Positions 51,661 to 61,469 of a stretch of DNA of 64,000 nucleotides are shown piece after piece. The notes below the pieces were generated by a model that saw nothing but the letters and a program-made list of their open reading frames with translations, was not told the origin of the DNA and made no database searches. Source of the DNA: JAHRAW01 sp965262585 (lineage in GTDB: Bacteria; Pseudomonadota; Gammaproteobacteria; Arenicellales; Poriferihabitantaceae); NCBI GenBank assembly GCA_965262585.1, contig OZ253546.1, positions 744,001 through 808,000 on the forward strand. Direction: 5' to 3'. Every line of letters starts with the position of its first letter. The first letter of the stretch is position 1. The position numbers were made by a program, and so were the translations under genes.

Positions 51661-53405
51661 TCCGTCGCATACCGCGCCCGGTAGCGGTGGCGAAAGCGTT
51701 TGTGCCGATGATACGGAAACACATCGTGGCGCTTGTTTTCCCTGATGTCGTTTTGCACTTTTTTCCAGTAGGCGGGTTCCAATAATTCCCCGTGGTCGGC
51801 GAGAAAGCGTTCGCGAAACTTGGGGTGGTTGACCACGAAATGCTCAAACTGCTCCGGAAAAAAATCGTTCTCGTCGATGTGAAACCACGGCTCACCGGCC
51901 ATTTCCTCCTCGGCATTTCTTGCCGTGGGCACTGCGCGAATGCGGATTTCATTCATAGTGCAGATTTCGTCGTAGTCGTAAAACACCACGCGGTTGTGGC
52001 GGGTAACGCCGAAGTTTTTCAGTAGCATATCTCCCGGAAAAATGTTGGCGGCGATCATTTCCTTGATGGCGTTGCCGTAACTGGCGACGCTGCGGTCGAG
52101 CATTTCTTCGTCGGCGTGGTCGAGGAAAATATTGAATGGCACCATGCGCCGCTCGATATACAAGTGGCGGATGATGACAAACCCGCCCTCGATGTAAATG
52201 CCGGAGGTGATTTCCCGTTGCAGTTCCTCGAGCAGTTCGCCGGAAAAACGCTCCACCGGAAACGCTACATGGGAAAACTCCAGGGTATCGGCCATGCGCC
52301 CCACGCGGTCGTGCATTTTCACGGTTTGATATTTCTCCTTGACCGTGGCGCGGTTGGTTTTCTTGGGCGGCGCGAAGTGATCTTTGATGACCTTGAACAC
52401 GTACGGATAAGAAGGCAGCGTGAACACGCTCATCACCATACCTTTGATGCCCGGCGCGGTAATCAGTTGGTCGGTGGAATGTTCGAGGTGGTGTAGAAAT
52501 TCGCGGTAGAACAGCGTCTTGCCCTGCTTTTGGAAGCCGATGCTGGTATACAAGTCGGCGCGAGTTTTGCCCGGCAGGATGGATTGCAAAAAGGTCACCA
52601 GCCCCGAGGGAACCGTGGTGTTCACCATAAAATAAGCGCGGGTGAAACTGAAAATCAACGCCAGATCGTCGGCTTCGGTGAGGATGGTGTCGATATACAA
52701 CTGCCGGCGGTCGTTGAGCAGTATCGGCAGGACGAAGGGCTGGCTGTCCACCCCGATGAGCGCGCGCCCGACCACATACGCAGCCTTGTTGCGAAAGAAT
52801 AACGATGACACCACGTGCAATTGCCGATGCGGTGCCGGTGTGACATCGGACTGCAGCACCGGCTCGAAGTCACCAACCACCAGATCGAGGTCGCGCTCAA
52901 GGTCTTCCCAGGGCCGGGTCATGCCGAAGCCTTGCAGGATCCCCCGGAAGGTTGCGCGGAGTCCATCTCCATCCGGGTAATAGCCGCGATACACCGGGTC
53001 GTCCATGTCCAGGTAGTCGATGGCGCTGCCCGGCTTGACAAAGATGTGGTCGTTGTTGAAATAACTGCGGTCGAACAAGCGACAGAACACCGAGTTGTAA
53101 AAACTTTCCGCCAGTTCCGGCTGCTTGTGGTCGTACAGCATCCACATATACCAGCGTTTGATGTTCTGCCACAGTTTCGTGTCGAGTTTATCGAGGTCAA
53201 AGCGCGCGTTGAGATTATCTATGGCTTCGTTAACCCGCAAGTCGTAGTAATAAATGCGCTCCTTGCGGGCCGCGGTTTCGCCTTCCCAGTCAGCCGCCTC
53301 AAAACGCGCCTGAGCCGCCCCGGTGATTTTCTGAAACAACGAGAAGTGGCGGTTGAACCCTTCCAGTATGGTGCCGGCGATTTGCTTAACGAGGTCGGCG
53401 CTCAT
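51657..53405 (-). CDS. aceK: Isocitrate dehydrogenase kinase/phosphatase
   Basis: A 582-residue bifunctional enzyme that phosphorylates and reactivates isocitrate dehydrogenase, directing carbon to the glyoxylate bypass. Conserved AceK segments include LYDHKQPELAESFYNSVFC, YFNNDHIFVKPGSA, the ATP loop region GMVMSVFTLPSYPYVFKVIKDHFAPPK, FDYDEIC-like FYDYDEICTMNEI and the C-terminal EPWFHIDENDFFPEQF. The length is close to the E. coli protein (578). aceA and aceB, its usual neighbours in E. coli, are not in this window, so it stands alone facing dksA. Confidence 0.95.
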   Translation of the reverse strand: MSADLVKQIAGTILEGFNRHFSLFQKITGAAQARFEAADWEGETAARKERIYYYDLRVNEAIDNLNARFDLDKLDTKLWQNIKRWYMWMLYDHKQPELAESFYNSVFCRLFDRSYFNNDHIFVKPGSAIDYLDMDDPVYRGYYPDGDGLRATFRGILQGFGMTRPWEDLERDLDLVVGDFEPVLQSDVTPAPHRQLHVVSSLFFRNKAAYVVGRALIGVDSQPFVLPILLNDRRQLYIDTILTEADDLALIFSFTRAYFMVNTTVPSGLVTFLQSILPGKTRADLYTSIGFQKQGKTLFYREFLHHLEHSTDQLITAPGIKGMVMSVFTLPSYPYVFKVIKDHFAPPKKTNRATVKEKYQTVKMHDRVGRMADTLEFSHVAFPVERFSGELLEELQREITSGIYIEGGFVIIRHLYIERRMVPFNIFLDHADEEMLDRSVASYGNAIKEMIAANIFPGDMLLKNFGVTRHNRVVFYDYDEICTMNEIRIRAVPTARNAEEEMAGEPWFHIDENDFFPEQFEHFVVNHPKFRERFLADHGELLEPAYWKKVQNDIRENKRHDVFPYHRHKRFRHRYRARYATD

Positions 53406-53630
53406 TGGAACCTTGGGAACCTTGCCCTGGGTTTTTGGTGCGGTTTCTTTTAGTGACGGGAGTCAACAGTAGAATCGCCACCAGTTCGCTCCCGATGCGG
53501 GCACTATACTACAAAAGATGGGGGTTGCGGTTGCGCTAGGCGCGGGGGAGATGCCCCCCGCGGCCCCCCTTGCGGCGCGGGGAAACGTCCTGTTTCCAGC
53601 GCCGCCGGGCATTTAATCGCGATTTGTGGC
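53406..53630. other. Intergenic region between aceK and the large autotransporter
   Basis: No gene seen. It holds a GC-rich hairpin (CGCGGGGG / CCCCCCGCG, 53541-53562) related to the one at 29.42 kb, and must contain the aceK promoter on the minus strand. Confidence 0.5.
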
Positions 53631-53660
53631 TTGACTATCCGGCAGTCGCTTCAATATAAT
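53631..53660 (+). promoter_or_regulatory. Sigma-70 promoter of the phase-variable autotransporter
   Basis: TTGACT (53631-53636), 18-bp spacer, TATAAT (53655-53660): the best promoter match in the window. It gives a leader of about 60 nt before the ATG at 53730, which has a good ribosome site (GAGGA). Confidence 0.75.
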
Positions 53661-53729
53661 GGTTGGGACTTTGTATTTTGAAACCTTTCAACGGCCATTT
53701 CCGGCGCATTATTACGAGGAACATTTACC

Positions 53730-56515
53730 ATGAACCATCACAGCAAAATCAATAACATGAGTTCCCCTGACGGCCTGTCGTCCGTCCCCTTTAATTGGGG
53801 GGGGGGGGCAATAGTGCTCGGCGTTTCGGCGGTGCGCTACTGATTGGATTCACCCTTCTCCTCGGCTGGTCGGTACAGGCGAGTGCACAGCAAGTCAGAT
53901 TACCGTCTCCGAGTGGAGTCGGTGCCAACCCAACCTTTCCAGTCATCGCTGTGTACTACCCGATTAACCAGACGATTACCCCCCTGACCCTGCCAGCGGG
54001 CAGCGGCGGCACCGCCCCTTTGACCTACAGTATATTTGATCTTAACACCGAAGCCACAGGCAAATACGAGCCGTTGGGGCTGACCTTTAACCCGACCACC
54101 CGCGTTCTGTCCGGCACGCCGACCACGGCTACCTCCGGCCCGACACCCACAGGTGGTTTTCCAGCCGGCTATGGTGCGACTGACGGAACCACCGGTTTCC
54201 GATCCTTCGCCAGCATAAACATGTTTGTTGACATCTGCGCGGCCGGGAAAGGGGGAAACATCAGCGGCCTAGTTCCTTGCTTTGTTGATTTGGCTGTATC
54301 GACGTTGTCCGATGTGAACTATGTAGCCGGTCAGGCGATTACCCCCCTGACCCTGCCGGAGGCCACCGGCGGTACCGGGCCCATTAACATCAACGTCACC
54401 ACCCAACGAACTTATACATTGGCACCGTTGCCAACTGGCCTGACCTTTGACGCAACTACCCGCGTCTTGTCCGGCACGCCGACCACGGCCGGCAACACCA
54501 CTCCGGTATACGGAGTGACCGATACCGTAACCGGGAGAACACTAACCCCGACTGCTTCTTTCACCGTCGCAGTAGTAGCCGAGTTGGGCGTTTCTGCGCC
54601 GGGTGCTCAAACCTATCCGCGCAACGCGGCGATCCCCGCTTTGACCTTGCCGGAAGCGGTCGGCGGCACAGGTCCGTATACCTACGCTCTGACCGGGCCG
54701 AGCGGTGGTAATTTGCCAGCCGGATTGGTTTTTGCCACAGGCACCCGCATTTTGTCCGGCACGCCGACCACGGCTGGCGCCACCGAGTTGACCTACACCG
54801 CCACCGATGCGAACAGCATCATGGACACGGCGACTTTTACGGTAACCATCACCACAACGATGTTCACCGAGATGGTGGCTAATCAAACCTATACTATAGA
54901 TAGGGCGGTCAATTTGACTTTGCCGGGAGCGGTTGGCGGCACAGGTTCGTATACCTACACCCTGACCGGGCCGAACGGCACGAATTTGAGCGAAGTTCCG
55001 GGACTGGCTTTTGCCGCAAACACCCGCATTTTGTCCGGCACGCCGACCACGGCCGGCGTCACCGTGTTGACCTACACCGCCACCGATGCGAACAACATCA
55101 TGGACACGGCGACCTTTACCGTCACAGTAGTTGAGCCCGAGTCCACTCTGGACATCGTCGAGATCAGAGCCATCAACGAGGTGTTTATCTCCGAATTGGC
55201 GACCACCATGACGGGCCAGACTTCGGGTGCCATCACGCAACGCATCGCGCAAACCAGATCCGGTAGTGGCGGCGGCGTAACCCTCGCCGGTCAGTCTTCT
55301 TTTGCTGACTTGGCGACTACCCACGGCAAAGCCATGACCGAAGGCACTCGCGATATGAAATCCCTGCTGAACGGTTCCGGCTTTGCGTTGCCGTTGAATG
55401 CGGTGGGAGGCGGTATTGGCGTGTATTCACCGGCTTTTTGGGGCAGTGGTGGGTATGAGGAAATTTCCGGTGAGAGTGACCTCACTGACGGCAAACTGGA
55501 TTGGGACGGCGATGTTACGAGTTTTTCGGTGGGGGTGGATGCGCACCTACGCAATAATTTGCTGGGCGGCATAGCGATAACGCGCAACGAGGCGGATTTG
55601 GAATATGATGTTGGCGATGACGCTGATAAAAGCGACTACGAACTAACCATGACCAGCATCAATCCGTATCTGGGTTGGAGAGTCGGGCAGTTAGATTTGT
55701 GGGGCACGGTTGGTTACGGCAGCGGGGATTTGGAGATTACTGACAAAAGCAATGCCGGGGTGTCCACCGACATCGACAGCGATGTCGACATGCGAACCTT
55801 CGCCGGCGGCGGTGGCGGCCAAATAATGGCCCTCGGCAATGGCGGCGTCTTGCGTCTTAAAGGCGAAGTCTCGCAAACATGGATAGATGTGGACGGCGAC
55901 CGCGCAAACAATATTCGCTCGTTGGATGTGGACGTCAACCGGGTTCGAGTATCGCTGGAAGCCCGCCAGCCCTGGGCAATAAGCCACGCCACCAAATTGC
56001 AATCCACCCTAGAAGTAGGCGCGCGCCATGACGGCGGCGACGGCGAAACCGGCACCGGAATTGAACTGAACGCCGGTCTTCGGTATCACACTCAGAGGCT
56101 GACGCTGGAAGGCAATATCCACACCCTGCTAGGCCGTGAAGACTACGACGAATGGGGTATAAGCGGCACCATCATCCTGCAATCTGGAAAAGACGGACAG
56201 GGCTTGTCGCTAAGCCTGAGCCCCGGCTACGGCGAGGATGGCGATGGCAAGTTGTGGGATAACGGTTTGCTGGAAGACAGCGTCGCTGAGACTGATTATG
56301 GAATGCGCCTAAACACTCGCATTGGCTATGGCATATCCGCCCCGCATGGTTGGGATGGAATGCTGACGCCGTATAGTGAAATGACCATCGGCAATACCAA
56401 TAGTTACCGCTTCGGCATCGGTTGGGAAACTAACCGCTATGGCCTGGATTTGGTTGGCGAACATCGTCAGGGTGGTGAGAATGCTGCTTTGGTTAAGGGT
56501 GAGGTGCGGTTTTAG
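53730..56515 (+). CDS. Phase-variable autotransporter with putative Ig-like repeats (out of frame here)
   Basis: The ATG at 53730 has a GAGGA ribosome site and a strong promoter, but with the 12-G tract at 53797-53808 its frame ends at TGA 53841 after 37 codons. The main frame runs from the tract to 56515. With 10 or 13 Gs the two join into a ~928-residue protein: an N-terminal extension, a signal peptide (RRFGGALLIGFTLLLGWSVQ, cleavage after ASA), four He_PIG/cadherin-like repeats each ending in a LPxGLxFxxxTRxLSGTPTTA motif (residues ~75-450), a linker, and a ~290-residue autotransporter barrel starting near FALPLNAVGGG and ending in VKGEVRF with a terminal Phe. Such a tract is typical of slipped-strand phase variation; a sequencing error in the homopolymer is the main alternative. 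Confidence 0.85.
53797..53808 (+). repeat. 12-G homopolymer tract in the 5' coding region
   Basis: Twelve consecutive G residues between codon 22 of the upstream frame and the signal-peptide hydrophobic core. Length 12 puts the gene out of frame; 10 or 13 restores it. Confidence 0.95.
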
Positions 56516-56557
56516 ATTGCCTCTCGTCATCGGCAAACGAGGAATATCAAAGTTACG

Positions 56558-57315
56558 TCATTCCCGAACGATAGAAAAATAGGGAGCGCCAGCGACCATA
56601 TTTTTCATCGTCCCCCAGATCGTCATTCCCGAACGATAGAAAAATAAGGAGCGCCAGCGACTATATTTTTCTTCGTATCGGGAATCCAGAAGGCTAATAA
56701 GGAGTCGGCTGTCGCAGGAATAACGGCGTAGGGAGTCGGCTATCGCCGGCATGTTGTACTGGATTCCCGTGTCCCCCAATTCGTCATCCCCGCTGTCGCG
56801 GGAATAACGACTTGGCGGCACGAGAATGACGGCGGTACGTCGTCATTCTCGAACGATAGAAAAATAGGGAGCGCCAGCGACCATATTTTTCATCGTATCG
56901 GGAATCCAGAAGGCTAAATAAGGAGTCGGCTGTCGCAGGAATGACAGGCCTGGGGAGTCGGCTATCGCCGGCATGTTGTACTGGATTCCCGTGTCCCCCA
57001 ATTCGTCATCCCCGCTGTCGCGGGAATAACGACTTGGCGGCACGAGAATGACGGCGGTACGTCGTCATTCCCGAACGATAGAAAAATAGGGAGCGCCAGC
57101 GACCATATTTTTCATCGTATCGGGAATCCAGAAGGCTAATAATGAGTCGGCTGTCGCAGGAATGACGAGCCTAATGAGTCGGCTATCGCCGGCATGTTGT
57201 ACTGGATTCCCGTGTCCCCCAACTCGTCATTCCCGCTGTCGCGGAAATAACGACTTGGCGGCACGAGAATGACGGCGAGGAGCGGCTTTCGCGGGAATGA
57301 CGGGACAAGGAGCGG
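56558..57315. repeat. Dispersed repeat island 2 (about 220-bp tandem units)
   Basis: The 61-bp palindrome occurs at 56625-56685, 56845-56905 and 57067-57127, with a truncated copy at 56560-56610. The full copies are 220-222 bp apart because each is part of a larger unit holding GGAGTCGGCT(G/A)TCGC, CATGTTGTACTGGATTCCCG and an ATTCCCGC/GCGGGAAT-type dRS3-like repeat. The units are the reverse complement of those at 5.1-5.8 kb. No gene is seen in 56516-57463; the leftover 150 bp before aceE should hold its promoter. Confidence 0.88.
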
Positions 57316-57463
57316 CCTGTCCCCACAAGGTCGGATAGACTCCACACAGAATCTGGTAAAAATCCGTAAATTGGGATAGACTTTAATCGATCATTCTTGT
57401 GACAAGCCCGCATTGCTTTTGCGGGAGCAACCCAGCAAACCGTTCACCACCCGGAGTACGCGG

Positions 57464-60145
57464 ATGTCCGATCAGATGCCACCGGCAGATAGCGATGCCA
57501 CTGAAACTGGCGAGTGGCTGGATGCGTTGAATTCGGTGATTGATCGGGATGGTAATGAGCGCGCTCATTTTCTTATCGAGCAACTCATCGATCAGGCGCG
57601 GCGTTCCGGTGCGCATATTCCTTATCAGGCCAATACTGCGTATCTCAACACCATTCCGGTGCATCAGGAGCAGCGCAGCGATGGTGATCATGCGCTCGAG
57701 CGGCGTATCCGTGCTTTGATTCGCTGGAACGCTATGGCTATGGTGGTGCGCGCCAACCGCATTTCCAGCGAACTGGGCGGGCATATCGCCAGTTTTGCTT
57801 CGGCGGCGACTTTGTATGACATTGGCTTTAATCATTTCTGGCGCGCTTCCACCGCCGAGAAGCCGGGGGATATGTTGTTTATCCAAGGGCATTCGGCGCC
57901 CGGTATTTACGCCCGTGCTTATCTCGAGCGGCGCTTGAACAAGGAAGATTTGCGCAATTTCCGGCAGGAGGTGGACGGCAACGGCATCTCTTCTTATCCG
58001 CATCCGTGGCTGATGCCGGATTTTTGGCAGTTTCCGACTGTTTCCATGGGGCTTGGGCCGCTCATGGCGATTTATCAGGCGCGCTTTATGAAATATCTGC
58101 ACCATCGCGGCTTGATTGACGCCGGCGACCGCAAGGTGTGGGCGTTTCCGGGGGATGGCGAGATGGACGAACCCGAGTCCATGGGGGCGTTGTCTCTGGC
58201 CGGCAGGGAGAACCTCGACAACTTGATTTTTGTGGTCAACTGCAACCTGCAGCGGCTGGATGGCCCGGTGCGCGGCAACGGCAAGATTATTCAGGAATTG
58301 GAAAGCGAATTTCGCGGCGCCGGTTGGAATGTGATCAAGGTCATCTGGGGTTCGTATTGGGATCCGTTGTTGATGCGAGACGACAAAGGGCTGCTGAAAC
58401 AGCGCATGGAAGAAGCGGTGGATGGCGAATATCAGGCTTTCAAAGCCAAAGACGGCGCTTATGTGCGCGAGAAATTTTTCGGCACTTACCCCGAACTTGC
58501 GGAGATGGTCTCGAACATGACCGATGAGGATATCTGGCGTCTCAACCGTGGCGGCCACGACCCGCATAAACTCTATGCCGCATACGCCTCGGCGATTGCG
58601 CATCGCGGGCAGCCGACTGTGATTTTAGCGAAAACCGTCAAGGGCTACGGCATGGGCGAAGCCGGCGAAGGACAAAATACCACTCACCAGCAAAAGAAAA
58701 TGGGCGAGGATGCGATGCTGGCGTTCCGCGACCGCTTTAATATCCCGCTGACCGACGAGCAAGTCGCCAAAGCGCCGTTCTACCGCCCCGATGAGGATTC
58801 AGACGAAACCAGATACTTGCTGGAGCGTCGCCGGTCGCTGGGCGGTTTTTTACCGGCACGGCAGAGTACTTGCAAGCCACCTTTCAAATTGCCGCCGTTG
58901 AAAATGTTCCAGTCGCAACTCGACGGCAGCGGCGAGCGCGAAATTTCCACCACCATGGCATTCGTGCGCATCCTTTCGGCGCTGGTGCGCGATAAAGATT
59001 TGAAGAAATATATCGTGCCTATCATCCCCGACGAATCCCGCACCTTCGGCATGGAAGGAATGTTCCGGCAGTTGGGAATTTATTCCCCCAAGGGGCAGTT
59101 ATACGAACCCGAGGACGCCGACCAGTTGATGTTTTATCGCGAAAGCAAGCAGGGTCAGGTGTTGCAGGAAGGCATCAACGAAGCCGGGGCGATGTCGTCC
59201 TGGATCGCCGCGGGTACTGCGTATAGCAATCACAATATCTGCGCGATTCCATTTTTCATTCTGTACTCGATGTTTGGCTTTCAACGCATCGGCGACTTGT
59301 GCTGGGCGGCTGGCGACAGCCGTGCGCGCGGATTTATTCTCGGCGGAACTGCCGGACGCACCACGCTGGCCGGCGAAGGTCTGCAACATCAGGACGGCCA
59401 CAGTTTAATCTTGGCCGGAACCGTACCCAACTGCATTTCCTACGACCCGACTTATGGGTATGAACTTGCGGTCATCATTCAAGACGGTCTGCGGCGGATG
59501 TATCAACAACAGGAAAGCGTTTATTATTACATCACCGTGATGAATGAAAACTACGTCCATCCGGCCATGCCAAAAAACGCCGAGGAAGGTATTCTGCGGG
59601 GGATGTATTTGCTTCGCTCCACCGGCAACAAGGGCAAGAAGAAAAATAACATCAAAGTACAACTACTCGGCAGCGGCACGATTTTGCGAGAGGTCGAGGC
59701 GGCGGCGGAGATGCTCGACAAGGAATACAACATCAGCGCCGACATCTGGAGCGTTACCAGTTTCAACGAACTGGCGCGGGACGGCTGGGACGCGCAACGC
59801 CACAACCGCTTGCACCCGCAGTCGCCGCCGCGCAAGAGTTATGTGGAAATGTGCCTTGCCAATTCCGAGGGACCGGTGATCGCCGCCACCGATTATGTGC
59901 ATCTATACGCCGAACAGATTCGCGCCTTCGTGCCGCGCAAATATTATGTACTCGGCACCGATGGTTTCGGAAGATCAGATACCCGCGCACAACTTCGCAA
60001 ATTTTTTGAAGTGGACAGATGGCATGTGGTGGTGAATACCTTGCATGCGTTGGCGGAAGCCGAACTGATAACGCCGGAACAATGCAGCGAAGCCATCAAA
60101 AAATACGGCATCGACCCGGATAAACCGAATCCCGCCCGGGCCTGA
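57464..60145 (+). CDS. aceE: Pyruvate dehydrogenase E1 component, homodimeric type
   Basis: An 893-residue thiamine diphosphate enzyme that decarboxylates pyruvate and acetylates the lipoyl group of E2. Features: GHIASFASAATLYDIGFNHFW, the thiamine-binding GDGEMDEPES...NCNLQRLDGPV region with its GDG...N motif, KTVKGYGMGEAGEGQN and the C-terminal transketolase-like half with FRQLGIYSPKGQLYEPEDADQ. The ATG at 57464 with a GGAG site 9 bp upstream is preferred to an in-frame TTG-type extension to 57413. aceF and lpd follow 4 bp apart and in overlap, one PDH operon. No pdhR regulator gene is adjacent. Confidence 0.97.
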   Translation: MSDQMPPADSDATETGEWLDALNSVIDRDGNERAHFLIEQLIDQARRSGAHIPYQANTAYLNTIPVHQEQRSDGDHALERRIRALIRWNAMAMVVRANRISSELGGHIASFASAATLYDIGFNHFWRASTAEKPGDMLFIQGHSAPGIYARAYLERRLNKEDLRNFRQEVDGNGISSYPHPWLMPDFWQFPTVSMGLGPLMAIYQARFMKYLHHRGLIDAGDRKVWAFPGDGEMDEPESMGALSLAGRENLDNLIFVVNCNLQRLDGPVRGNGKIIQELESEFRGAGWNVIKVIWGSYWDPLLMRDDKGLLKQRMEEAVDGEYQAFKAKDGAYVREKFFGTYPELAEMVSNMTDEDIWRLNRGGHDPHKLYAAYASAIAHRGQPTVILAKTVKGYGMGEAGEGQNTTHQQKKMGEDAMLAFRDRFNIPLTDEQVAKAPFYRPDEDSDETRYLLERRRSLGGFLPARQSTCKPPFKLPPLKMFQSQLDGSGEREISTTMAFVRILSALVRDKDLKKYIVPIIPDESRTFGMEGMFRQLGIYSPKGQLYEPEDADQLMFYRESKQGQVLQEGINEAGAMSSWIAAGTAYSNHNICAIPFFILYSMFGFQRIGDLCWAAGDSRARGFILGGTAGRTTLAGEGLQHQDGHSLILAGTVPNCISYDPTYGYELAVIIQDGLRRMYQQQESVYYYITVMNENYVHPAMPKNAEEGILRGMYLLRSTGNKGKKKNNIKVQLLGSGTILREVEAAAEMLDKEYNISADIWSVTSFNELARDGWDAQRHNRLHPQSPPRKSYVEMCLANSEGPVIAATDYVHLYAEQIRAFVPRKYYVLGTDGFGRSDTRAQLRKFFEVDRWHVVVNTLHALAEAELITPEQCSEAIKKYGIDPDKPNPARA

Positions 60146-60149
60146 ATAC

Positions 60150-61469
60150 ATGGCCGATTCTCATGAAATAAAAGTGCCGGACATCGGCGATTTCGATGAA
60201 GTGGAAATCATCGAAATTCTGGTGAGCGAAGGCCAACAAGTATCTGCCGAAGACCCGCTGATTACGCTGGAAAGCGACAAAGCGACCATGGACATACCCG
60301 CACCGGCGGACGGTGTCGTTGCCAAATTGCTGGTGAAAGTCGGACAGATGGTCGCCCAGGGTACGTCCATCGCCTTGTTTGCTGGCGGCGATGCGGCGGC
60401 GGACAAACCGGCGGACAAGCCCGCCGCAGAAAAACCAACCAAACCGGCAAAAGCAAAAGCAGCCGAGGATACACCCGCGCCCGCGAAAAAATCCCGCGCC
60501 GGGGACGCAACGAATGACGATACCCCGCCGACCCCGCCAACGCCGCCAATAAAAGACGCCGATGCCGCCCTGCCCCACGCCAGCCCCGGTATTCGCCGCT
60601 TCGCCCGGGAACTCGGCGCGCAACTTTCGCAAATCCCCGGCAGCGGCCCCAAGGGAAGAATTCTCAAAGAGGATGTCAAGGCATGGATCAAGCAGCAACT
60701 GAGTGCCCCCGCAACCCAGCGACACGCCGCCACGGGCATTCCGCCGATCCCCGAAATCGACTTTTCCCAATTCGGCGAAGTGGAAACGGCGCCGCTATCG
60801 CGCATCAAAAAACTCTCTGGCCCGCATTTGCAACGCGCGTGGCTGAACATTCCCCATGTCACCCATCACGACGAAGCCGACATCACCGAATTGGAAAGTT
60901 TCCGCCAGTCGCTGAAGGTCGAAGCGGAAAAGGAAGGCATTCGCATCACCCTGCTCGGCTTTGTGATTAAAATTCTCGCCCGTGGGCTGAAGAAATTTCC
61001 AACGGTCAACGCTTCGCTGCACGCCGACGGCGCCAGTTTGATATTAAAAAAATACTACAACATCGGCATCGCCGTGGACACGCCCAACGGGTTGATGGTG
61101 CCGGTCATCCGCGAGGTCGATCGCAAAACCATCTTCGACCTGGCGCGAGAAATGGGCGAACTCAGTTTGCGCGCCCGTGATGGCAAATTGAAATCCGCCG
61201 ACCTGCAGGGCGGATGCATGAGCATCTCCAGCCTCGGTGGCATCGGCGGCAGTGCCTTCACGCCCATCGTCAACGCCCCGGAAGTTGCCATCCTCGGCAT
61301 CACCCGCGCACACATGACGCCGGTATGGGACGGCAAACAATTTCAACCACGACTGATGCTGCCCCTCGATCTTTCCTACGACCACCGCGTCATCGACGGC
61401 GCCGAAGCGGCGCGCTTTATGGCCTTTCTGGTTCAGTCTTTCGGCGATGTGCGCCGACTGGCATTGTAA
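60150..61469 (+). CDS. aceF: Dihydrolipoamide acetyltransferase (PDH E2)
   Basis: A 439-residue E2 with one lipoyl domain (Lys44 in ESDKATMDIPAPADG), a long Ala/Pro/Lys linker (residues ~85-140), a peripheral-subunit-binding domain (SPGIRRFARELGAQLSQI, ~149-183) and the catalytic acetyltransferase core. The active-site His412 and Asp416 lie in YDHRVIDGAEAARF near the C-terminus. E. coli AceF has three lipoyl domains; having one is common elsewhere. It is 4 bp after aceE and its stop overlaps the lpd start (TAATG). Confidence 0.96.
   Translation: MADSHEIKVPDIGDFDEVEIIEILVSEGQQVSAEDPLITLESDKATMDIPAPADGVVAKLLVKVGQMVAQGTSIALFAGGDAAADKPADKPAAEKPTKPAKAKAAEDTPAPAKKSRAGDATNDDTPPTPPTPPIKDADAALPHASPGIRRFARELGAQLSQIPGSGPKGRILKEDVKAWIKQQLSAPATQRHAATGIPPIPEIDFSQFGEVETAPLSRIKKLSGPHLQRAWLNIPHVTHHDEADITELESFRQSLKVEAEKEGIRITLLGFVIKILARGLKKFPTVNASLHADGASLILKKYYNIGIAVDTPNGLMVPVIREVDRKTIFDLAREMGELSLRARDGKLKSADLQGGCMSISSLGGIGGSAFTPIVNAPEVAILGITRAHMTPVWDGKQFQPRLMLPLDLSYDHRVIDGAEAARFMAFLVQSFGDVRRLAL

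Noticed and set aside
56558..57345. Minus-strand ORFs of 66-87 codons with almost identical products in the second repeat island
   Set aside because: They are translations of the tandem ~220-bp repeats, have no ribosome sites, and their similarity simply mirrors the DNA repeat.
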